Shown here: positions 6,446 to 13,900 of the stretch, piece by piece
Position numbering within the stretch: position 1 is the stretch's first letter
Layout: the number at the start of each line of letters is the position of its first letter
DNA from: Flavobacteriales bacterium
GTDB lineage: Bacteria > Bacteroidota > Bacteroidia > Flavobacteriales_G > JALEGO01
Length of the DNA stretch: 32,468 nucleotides
NCBI GenBank assembly: GCA_020631045.1
Contig: JAHDHZ010000028.1
Coordinates: 1 to 32,468, forward strand
Reading direction: 5' to 3'
The notes under the pieces: model-generated
Database searches by the model: none
Told to the model about the DNA's origin: nothing
The model's input: the letters and a program-made list of their open reading frames with translations, nothing else
Position numbers and translations under genes: made by a program

Positions 6446-8067
6446 AAAAGTACACCAACATATTGCTTTTGTTTTGCTCTGTTCACTTGAGCTTTTCTCA
6501 GGCAATTGTTGTGATTGATGCTGGTCATGGATACAATCAAAATTGTTCTCATGGTGATGGCAGAACAGCAACTGAAATCAATACAAATTATGCAGTAGCT
6601 GAGAAATTGTTTGATGCATTGACTGATTCGTGTGGATATACTCCCTTTATGACCAGAACTTCGAATGATTGCGCAAGTCAAATCTCATTGATTCAAAGAA
6701 CCATGATGGCAAATTACTGGGAGGCCGATCTGTTTTTAAGTATTCATTGCAATGCATTAAATGCAAACACAACAGGTACTGAAACGTTTTGGTGTGACTT
6801 TGCAGCTCAACCTGATGCCGAAGATCAAGCTTATGCTACTTTGATTCAAAACGAAATGGCGGATCACGGCAGTTGGTTAAACAGAAGAGTTGTCGAAGAT
6901 CATTCTTATTTGAATTTTCATTTATCTGTGCTGAGAGAACTAGATATGCATGGTTCTTTAAGTGAAATTGGATTTGTGACTTCTCAAGATTCAGTTAAAT
7001 TACTTTCAGATACTTGGCGAGAAGAGTTTAAACAAGCATATGTAGATGCCATCACCACATTTTTAAATATAGAATGTTCTGAAAGTTTATTAGACTGTAG
7101 CAATGCCCCCACTTTAAGTTGCGGGTCGTGGTATCAAGGCCAGGCTTCTACTGATTCTTCATTAGTGACCAAGTTTGGTTGCAACAACTGGACCGAAACT
7201 GGACCTGAGCGCGTACATCGTTTTGTTGTTCAAGATACCTCTGATGTGTCTTTTGTGATTAATAATTATACAGGAGATTTAGATGCCTATATTTTAAGTG
7301 ATTGCCATCAAGATAGTTGCATCGGAACCACCTACTCAAAAGGTGCTTTAGCTAAAGATCTTCCGGCTGGAGAATATTTTTTAGTGGTTGACGCTGATGA
7401 TGGGTCAGGGAGCGCTTACGAGTTGTCTTATTTCTGTGATACGCTGCCTGAGTTGGCTGCAACTGAATTTGAGTTTCAGGCTTCTGTTGATTTATTGGTT
7501 GACACACTTCAAGTTGCTTCTGAACTCTTTAATTTAGGGGCTGACACTACTGGTGGGTTTTCTGTGAAGTACTACTTTTCTTTCGATGATTCAATCGACG
7601 CTGCTGATCTTTTAATAGATAGTTTTCAGGTTTCGGGTGGATTGCTTCCAGTGCATGACCTCACTCATGATTTTGAGTTTGACCTTACATCTTTTGGGCC
7701 AGGATCTTATTATTTGATCATGCACATAGATGCATTAGACGCAGTTGAAGAGCAAATAGAAAACAACAACATTTTAGCCAAACCTTTTGTGATTCTGGGT
7801 CAAGATATTACTACGGGCATTTCTTTAGACAACTCATCAGAGGTTTTGTTGTATCCTAATCCTAGCAAGGGAATATTTCAACTCATTACAGCATCAAATT
7901 TTTCATCTTTTCGTGTGTTTGATATGCACTCAAATCTAGTGTCTTCAGGTGATCTTCAGCAAACGAATGCTCTTGATTTTTCTCATCTTGCAAGCGGAGT
8001 ATATCAATTTGAACTCAAGGGGCAGCAAAGTAATTCAGTTATTAAAAAATTAATTATCTCTAAGTAA
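6442..8067 (+). CDS. T9SS-exported N-acetylmuramoyl-L-alanine amidase (Amidase_3) with PPC-like and CARDB-like domains
   Basis: 541 residues: signal peptide (1-20, ending LSFSQ); Amidase_3 zinc amidase (about 21-210) that would cut the MurNAc-L-Ala bond of peptidoglycan; a six-cysteine PPC-like domain (218-332); a CARDB-like Ig-fold domain (about 338-450); and a type A T9SS sorting domain (466-541, VLLYPNPSKG to KKLIISK). Zinc ligands are visible as His29 (IDAGHG), Glu45 (TATEINTN) and His102 (LSIHCNA), with the catalytic Glu175 (LSEIGF), so the enzyme looks active. The T9SS tail implies passage across the outer membrane to the surface or medium, unusual for a cell-wall amidase. GTG start overlaps the upstream stop by 4 nt. 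hemJ begins 1 nt after the stop. Confidence 0.88.
   Translation: MKKYTNILLLFCSVHLSFSQAIVVIDAGHGYNQNCSHGDGRTATEINTNYAVAEKLFDALTDSCGYTPFMTRTSNDCASQISLIQRTMMANYWEADLFLSIHCNALNANTTGTETFWCDFAAQPDAEDQAYATLIQNEMADHGSWLNRRVVEDHSYLNFHLSVLRELDMHGSLSEIGFVTSQDSVKLLSDTWREEFKQAYVDAITTFLNIECSESLLDCSNAPTLSCGSWYQGQASTDSSLVTKFGCNNWTETGPERVHRFVVQDTSDVSFVINNYTGDLDAYILSDCHQDSCIGTTYSKGALAKDLPAGEYFLVVDADDGSGSAYELSYFCDTLPELAATEFEFQASVDLLVDTLQVASELFNLGADTTGGFSVKYYFSFDDSIDAADLLIDSFQVSGGLLPVHDLTHDFEFDLTSFGPGSYYLIMHIDALDAVEEQIENNNILAKPFVILGQDITTGISLDNSSEVLLYPNPSKGIFQLITASNFSSFRVFDMHSNLVSSGDLQQTNALDFSHLASGVYQFELKGQQSNSVIKKLIISK
7093..7437 (+). repeat. Copy 1 of a six-Cys PPC-like domain shared with both SBBP proteins
   Basis: Encodes amidase residues 218-332. 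Shared blocks with the copies at 26904-27254 and 30927-31277 are TGPERVH, NYTGDLDxYIL and VVDADDGSGSAY, plus six aligned cysteines. Synonymous sites have diverged, so this is an old domain relationship rather than a recent DNA duplication. Confidence 0.8.
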
Positions 8068-8068
8068 A

Positions 8069-8608
8069 GTGTTGGGTCTATACCTTAAAGCATTTCACGT
8101 TGTATTTGTAGTTACTTGGTTTGCAGGATTGTTCTACATTGTGCGTTTGTTTGTGCATTTTAAAGAGTCTGAAAAGCTAGACATTCAAGCCCAAAAGGTA
8201 CTTAAGAAACAATACCAGAAAATGGCCAAAGGTCTATGGTTGGGCATTACTTATCCTTCAATGCTATTGACCTTGATTCTGGGAACAGCACTTGCTCATA
8301 CTTATGGATTTTGGGCTATGAAATGGTTGCATCTCAAACTTGCCTTTGTGCTTGGGTTGGTATGTTATCATTTTTACTGTGCTAAGCTTTACAGAGATGT
8401 AATGAGTGATGCATTAAAAATTAGTTCTTTTCAACTCAGATTATATAATGAACTTGCTTCAGTATTTTTATTTGCCATTGTTTTTATTGTGATTTTTAAG
8501 AATTTAATTTTTCAGGCCTCTTTTACCATAGGCATTATTCTTCTCATACTTTTACTCGTGATTGCCATTTATTTATTTCAGAAAAAAAGAACTCAAGGAA
8601 ATGGATAA
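8069..8608 (+). CDS. hemJ: Protoporphyrinogen IX oxidase HemJ (CopD-like)
   Basis: Inner-membrane haem-biosynthesis enzyme that oxidises protoporphyrinogen IX to protoporphyrin IX. 179 residues with five hydrophobic segments. The family pattern is recognisable: His10 in YLKAFHVV (haem ligand position), WFAGLFYIVRLFVHF, GITYPSMLLTLILG, then WLHLKLAFVLGLVCYHFYC and LYNELASVFLFAIVFIVIFKN near the end. The usual HemJ is a little shorter (about 140-180 aa); the last hydrophobic segment here, with a basic tail, is an extension. GTG 8069 is the start that keeps the conserved N terminus. The stop overlaps the next ATG by 8 nt, suggesting translational coupling. Confidence 0.85.
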   Translation: MLGLYLKAFHVVFVVTWFAGLFYIVRLFVHFKESEKLDIQAQKVLKKQYQKMAKGLWLGITYPSMLLTLILGTALAHTYGFWAMKWLHLKLAFVLGLVCYHFYCAKLYRDVMSDALKISSFQLRLYNELASVFLFAIVFIVIFKNLIFQASFTIGIILLILLLVIAIYLFQKKRTQGNG

Positions 8609-9839
8609 AGAATTTATCATATTCATAAGTATTATATACGTAATTCTTTTCTTTATTGATCTCTATGTCTTTAAAGGCATTGCATTGCTCTTTAAGAAAA
8701 GGCCTTCTTTGTTTTCTTATCTGTACTGGGCGTATTCTATTACAGTTTATGTTGGATTGGCTTACGTCTTTTTAGGAGGTGATCCCATACAAGCCATTAA
8801 AGAAAATGGTTATGGTTTTTTTAATACAGTAACAGGATTAATGTTTCTATCGGTAATCCCAAAGCTTGTATTTGTAGCCTTTCATTTTTTAGAAGATATA
8901 AGTTTCATTCCTTTTTTAGTAAAAAACAGCTTGCAAAGTTCTGCACCCAAAATTTCGAGATACACTTTTATCACTCGCCTAGGTTTATATATTGCCGCCA
9001 TACCGTTTATTTCTGTTTTGTATGGGATACTCAAAGGAAGGTTTGCTCAAAAGGTCGAGCATGTTACCCTCAAGCTTTCAACCCTTCCCAAGGCCTTTGA
9101 TAAGCTTAAGATTGTTCAGATTTCAGATGCTCATTTAGGGAGTTTTTGCAATCAGTACGACAAATTAAAACCTGCTTTTGATAAAATCAATGCCTTGAAG
9201 CCTGACCTTGTTTTCTTTACAGGTGATTTGGTGAACCACTTTGCCTTTGAAGCACAAGGCTGGCAACCTTACTTTAAATCAATCAAAGCAACCATAGGTA
9301 AGTTTGCAGTGCTGGGCAATCACGATTACAGTGATTATATGTCTTGGGATTCTATCGAAGAGAAACAGCAAAATCTTGAACAACTTAAACAATTTTACAT
9401 TGACACTGACTTTCGCTTATTGCTCAATGAGCATGTCGAAATTATTAGAGATGATCAGCGCATTCATGTGCTTGGGGTTGAAAATTGGGGTAAGGGTGGA
9501 TTTGCTAAATATGGTAGACTTGATTTGGCATTAAAGGATAGTCCTAAAGATTATTTTCAGTTGTTACTCTCTCACGACCCATCGCACTGGGACGAGAAAG
9601 TGTTAAAAGACTCAAATATTGACCTTACTTTTTCTGGACATACTCATGGTATGCAATTCGGAATCAACTTAGGCAAGTTAAAATACAGCCCTGTTCAGCA
9701 TCGTTATCCTAGGTGGATGGGTCTTTACAAACAAGCTGGTCAATATTTATATGTAAATAGGGGTTTAGGGTTTCTTGGATTCCCTGGTAGAGTGGGTATG
9801 TCTCCTGAGGTCACACTTATTGAGCTTGAGTGCGCATAA
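8601..9839 (+). CDS. Membrane-anchored calcineurin-like metallophosphoesterase (YkuE/YaeI type)
   Basis: 412-residue protein with about four N-terminal membrane helices (residues 4-25, 38-58, 76-95, 122-142) followed by a complete metallophosphoesterase domain. Metal-binding motifs are in order: SDAHLGS (D176, H178), FFTGDL (D209), GNHDYSD (N240-D242), SHDPSHW and SGHTHGMQFG. Relatives are often annotated as UDP-2,3-diacylglucosamine pyrophosphatase-like or phosphodiesterases, but the substrate cannot be read from sequence. ATG 8601 overlaps the hemJ stop, so it is the last gene of the operon. A 7-bp A/T-rich inverted repeat (9844-9874) is the only candidate terminator and is weak. Confidence 0.87.
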   Translation: MDKEFIIFISIIYVILFFIDLYVFKGIALLFKKRPSLFSYLYWAYSITVYVGLAYVFLGGDPIQAIKENGYGFFNTVTGLMFLSVIPKLVFVAFHFLEDISFIPFLVKNSLQSSAPKISRYTFITRLGLYIAAIPFISVLYGILKGRFAQKVEHVTLKLSTLPKAFDKLKIVQISDAHLGSFCNQYDKLKPAFDKINALKPDLVFFTGDLVNHFAFEAQGWQPYFKSIKATIGKFAVLGNHDYSDYMSWDSIEEKQQNLEQLKQFYIDTDFRLLLNEHVEIIRDDQRIHVLGVENWGKGGFAKYGRLDLALKDSPKDYFQLLLSHDPSHWDEKVLKDSNIDLTFSGHTHGMQFGINLGKLKYSPVQHRYPRWMGLYKQAGQYLYVNRGLGFLGFPGRVGMSPEVTLIELECA

Positions 9840-9958
9840 ATTTTTAACAAGCCCTTCTTCATAAAATTTGTTAATGTTTTTAAACAAAAGACCCTAGGTT
9901 TTTAGTTCAATTTTTTTATCATTGTTATAAGGGCGAACTGTTTCGGTGTATGTAACTA

Positions 9959-9993
9959 CTTGTTAAACAAGGTCTTCACAAAACTAAATTTTG
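9959..9993 (+). promoter_or_regulatory. rpoD upstream region: 13-bp palindrome and -7-like box
   Basis: CTTGTTAAACAAG (9959-9971) is a perfect 6+1+6 inverted repeat whose first TTG (9960-9962) could be the -33 element. TAAATTTTG at 9985-9993 is a -7 box with one extra base, 22 nt away. The box leaves an A-rich leader of 28 nt before the rpoD ATG. The palindrome overlapping a promoter element would suit an operator, but no regulator is known from this sequence. Confidence 0.4.
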
Positions 9994-10021
9994 CCTCAAA
10001 TCGAAAAAACACAAGAATAAA

Positions 10022-10882
10022 ATGAGACAATTAAAAATAACAAAACAATTAACAAACCGAGACAGTAAATCAATTGACAAGTACTTAAGTGATGTTTCTA
10101 AAGAAGAAATGATTACTCCAGAAGAAGAAGTTTCTTTGGCTGTAAGAATTAAGCAAGGTGACAATGCAGCTTTAAATGCGCTTGTAAATGCAAATTTGCG
10201 TTTTGTGATTTCTGTAGCTAAGCAATATCAAGGTCATGGCTTAACACTTGAAGATCTAATTGCTGAAGGCAATATTGGTTTGATTACTGCTGCCAAAAGG
10301 TTTGATGAGACCAAAGGATTTAAGTTTATTTCTTATGCCGTATGGTGGATTCGCCAATCAATTATGCAGGCTATTGCAGAAAATTCAAGAGTTGTAAGAC
10401 TTCCATTAAACAAGGTAAGCGCGATTCAAAAAATTTCTCAGGCGTATTCAAAGCTTGAGCAAGAGTTTGAGCGTGCTCCATCACATGAAGAGTTAGGTGA
10501 AATGTTAGAGCAGCCCGCTACAACCATTTCAAACTTATTCTCATATTCTCAAAAGCAACTATCAGTAGACGCTCCTTTAGTTGAGGGAGAAGAGAATAGC
10601 CTTTTAAATGTGCTTTCTAGTGAGACAACAACCAATCCTATGCGTGGATTAATTCAAAACTCTTTGTGTACTGATATTGAGAGAGTACTTGAAACTTTAA
10701 AGCCAAGAGAGGCAGATGTGATTCGTTTTTCATTCGGCTTAAACGGACAATTGCCTATGACTTTAGAAGAAATAGCCAATCGTTTAGATTTAACACGTGA
10801 ACGCATTCGTCAAATTAGAGAAAAAGGGTTACGTGTATTAAGAAAAAAATTAAACTCTGATTTATTAAAACACTATTTATAA
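10022..10882 (+). CDS. rpoD: Primary sigma factor RpoD (sigma-70), short bacteroidete form
   Basis: Principal RNA polymerase sigma subunit, 286 residues, lacking the long acidic N-terminal region 1.1 of proteobacterial RpoD, as is normal in Bacteroidota. Region 1.2 (SIDKYLSDVSKEEMITPEEE); region 2 with ALVNANLRFVISVAKQYQ, LEDLIAEGNIGLITAAKRFD and the YAVWWIRQSIMQAI DNA-melting segment; region 3 (EFERAPSHEELG); and region 4 helix-turn-helix (TLEEIANRLDLTRERIRQIREKGLRVLR) are all intact. This protein type recognises TAnnTTTG promoters, which fits the boxes found in front of many genes here. Single-gene unit: 182-bp upstream region and a strong terminator behind it. Confidence 0.97.
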   Translation: MRQLKITKQLTNRDSKSIDKYLSDVSKEEMITPEEEVSLAVRIKQGDNAALNALVNANLRFVISVAKQYQGHGLTLEDLIAEGNIGLITAAKRFDETKGFKFISYAVWWIRQSIMQAIAENSRVVRLPLNKVSAIQKISQAYSKLEQEFERAPSHEELGEMLEQPATTISNLFSYSQKQLSVDAPLVEGEENSLLNVLSSETTTNPMRGLIQNSLCTDIERVLETLKPREADVIRFSFGLNGQLPMTLEEIANRLDLTRERIRQIREKGLRVLRKKLNSDLLKHYL

Positions 10883-10909
10883 GCGTAGAAAAATATTTTT
10901 TAAAATTTT

Positions 10910-10941
10910 AAAGCCTCTTTTGTCAAAGGGGCTTTTTTTTT
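10910..10941 (+). terminator. Rho-independent terminator of rpoD
   Basis: 11-bp stem AAAGCCTCTTT / AAAGGGGCTTT (one G-U pair) around a TGTC loop (10921-10924), followed directly by a run of Ts to 10941. A textbook intrinsic terminator, 28 bp after the rpoD stop. Confidence 0.9.
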
Positions 10942-10947
10942 ATCTTG
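10919..10947 (+). promoter_or_regulatory. Possible promoter of the Asp-box T9SS gene, overlapping the rpoD terminator
   Basis: TTG at 10919-10921 (in the terminator loop) and TATCTTG at 10941-10947 are 19 nt apart. The second is a shortened TAnnTTTG. It ends 5 nt before ATG 10953. If real, terminator and promoter occupy the same 30 bp. Confidence 0.4.
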
Positions 10948-10952
10948 TAAAT

Positions 10953-13900
10953 ATGAGGAGATTAGTTTTTATTGTTTGTCTTGCAGGTCTTTACATTGGT
11001 TTATGTGCACAACATGTGCCAAATTTTTTTGAGATTAACCAACAAAAACAAAAGCAACTTTCAATTTTAATTCAAGAAAGAAATTATAGAAGTCACAATT
11101 TACATGAGCATGAAGATGGAGCATTGACAAAATATAATAGATGGTATTATACATGGAGATATCGTGTTGGTCAACAAGGTGAAATGAACACTGGCTCAAA
11201 AAAAGCAGCTGAATATTTTCAAAAAACTCCTCCAAATTGTTCGTCAAATGCAGATGATCAAATCAATTGGCAAAATTTAGGGCCTTTAAATTCAGACGGT
11301 GCTTTGAGTGGGGCTAAAAATTGTTACTCTTCAGGTGGTGTTGCTGGCAAACAAAATCAAGGTAGAATAGAGTCAATAAATGCAGATCCAACAAATCCTA
11401 ATATTGTACTTTCAGGAGGGTATAACGGAGGAGTTTGGAAAAGTATTAATGGTGGTCAAACATGGTATAATACAACCGATGATGAAGGCTTTTCTGTTTT
11501 TGGAATTACAGCAATTATTCGTCATCCTGACGATAAAAATACTATTTATGCTTCTACATCTGTTGGTGGAGGTTTGTGGGAAAGTGGCCGGGCTGTCTAT
11601 GGGATGGGGGTAATTGTTTCTTTTGATGGAGGAGAGAGCTGGCAAACTACAGGCTTAAACTTCTCTAGCTTTGGTGTTTGGACCAGTCAAATTAGTCAGA
11701 TAGCAATTGATCCTAACTCTACATTGAATAATACAATTATCTATGCAACATCTCCTAGAAGAGTATACAGGTGGCAAGGTAATCATCAAGCAAGTAGCCA
11801 ATGGCAAGAGATTTTTTATAATAACTCATATCAATCAGGTCCTTTATGGTATGGTAGTATTGCAAATAATGATGTTGTAGTTGATTTTTACGGAACATGT
11901 TGGTTTACAAACAGAGATGGATTATATAAATACAAAAATGGGGTTGTCTCATTGGTTGATAATTATACTGTGCCTTTGCCCTATCAAGATTATGATTCTA
12001 ATTGTATGCATGGTCAATCTCATGTTAGGCATGATTTTAATATAGAGAGAAACAATCAAAATCACATTGTTTTTGTTGTTTCTATGACAAGACAAGAAGG
12101 TTCTACTTGTGCGGCAACTAGGCGAACTTATTTGTATAAATCTATAGACGGAGGTCAAAATTGGTCTGAGCCAAAAGAAATTACGGCAAGTGCATATTAT
12201 AATGCTTCTGCAAAAGCGCCTCAATTTGCTGTTAGTGCTAATAATTCAGATAGAATATATATTGAGCGCAATGGCCGATGTGTTCATGTTTCTGAAGATT
12301 TCGGAAACACGTTTATTGAAATGGATAACAGTCAAAATCATGTTGATGTTCGTTGTATATATGCATATTCAGGATCAGGGAATGATGATGTGGTATTTTT
12401 AGGAACAGACGGAGGCATATCAAAAACAATTGATGGGTTAAATTGGATTGATATTTCTGGTCAAAATATGTCTATTGCTAATTTTTATGGTTTGGGCATT
12501 TCTCAAACTGATGATCAATTAATTATGGCGGGAGCCCAGGATGGTAGCATTAACATGTATCGTAATGGTGAATGGTTTGAAACAAGACCAGGCGGAGACA
12601 ACGGTGAATGTCTTATCAATCCATTCAATAATAACATGATATACCAACAATCTCAAAATTATGTTATGCGTACAACGTTAAATGATAATAACACGGTTAG
12701 TTACAGTTCAATTAATGGAGATGTACACTATGTAGGTGGGTGGATGAACCCCATGCACTGGAACCCTAGTGTAGAGAATGAGTTTTTTATTGGTGTAAAA
12801 AATCTTTTTGTTGGTAATTCAGACAATAGCTCGTTGACAATTATTGAAGATACAAGTATACATCCTGCAAGAAATATCTCATCAGTAGCTGTTTCTGAAA
12901 ATAATAAAGATATTGTTTACTATACAACAGATGGATATGTCTGGGGAAGCTCTGCTAGCAATTATGATGGAGTTTTTAAAGCAACAAGAGACGCCGCAGG
13001 CGATTGGTCAATAGAAGATATTACAGCTAATTTAAGAGTTCAAGTTCATGGCAAAATAGGGTTAAAAGAACCCATTACTGATATTGAAGTTGATCAGTAT
13101 GATGAGAATAGAATATGGATTACTCGAGGATCTTTTTCTTCTGGTTCTAAAGTATATTATTCTGATAATGGAGGATTGAGTTGGCAAAATATGACGAAGA
13201 CAGGTTTGCCAAACTTTCCCATTACAGCAATATGTTATCAAGCCCTTTCAAACGATAGATTATATGTCGGGGGTGATGGAGGAGTCTTTTTTTACGACAA
13301 ACCTCAAGATTGTTGGATCAGATATGGCAACAACGGACCACAATGTATGGTAAATGACATGGAAATTAATCAGTGTGCCCAAAAACTTGTTTTGGCGACT
13401 CATGGAAGGGGTGTTTGGCAAGCAGATTTAATCAATGATTATGATCCTATAAAATTATCTGATCAGCTAATAATATGGAATAAAGACATGACGGTAGCTT
13501 CTGATATTATCGTTCAAGCAGGTTCAACATTGCGCATTTCAAATGCAGTTATAAATATGGCTAAGAATACAAGCATTATTCTTGAGCCTTCTGCGCGCCT
13601 AGAGGTTTTTAATTCAACATTGACCAATATGTGTGGATATACATGGAAAGGAATTCAAGTACAAGGCAATCAAAATGCACCTCAAGATCAGGCTTTTCAA
13701 GCCAAGCTTGTTTTAAATAATTCTACGATAGAGTTTGCAGATGAAGCTATTTCAACAAGTAAACCAGGTACACAGGTCAATAATGGAGGAATCATAGAGG
13801 CTAAAAGAACAAAATTCTTAAACAATAAAAGAAGCGTTGAGTTTGTGAGTTATGGTTTAGAGCCATCTAAAAGCTATTTTGAACTTTGTGATTTCATTGT

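Noticed and set aside
8069-8608. Copper-resistance CopD instead of HemJ
   Set aside because: The His10 position, the WLHLKL...CYH segment and the LYNE block fit HemJ better; the similarity to CopD is the known distant fold relationship.
9844-9880. TTAACAA...TTGTTAA inverted repeat after the phosphoesterase gene as a terminator
   Set aside because: Only 7 A/T-rich pairs with a 17-nt loop and a broken T-run; possible but not convincing.
10920-10952. Upstream extension of the Asp-box protein to 10920
   Set aside because: That region is the rpoD terminator stem and T-run, and the extension would place 11 residues in front of a good signal peptide.
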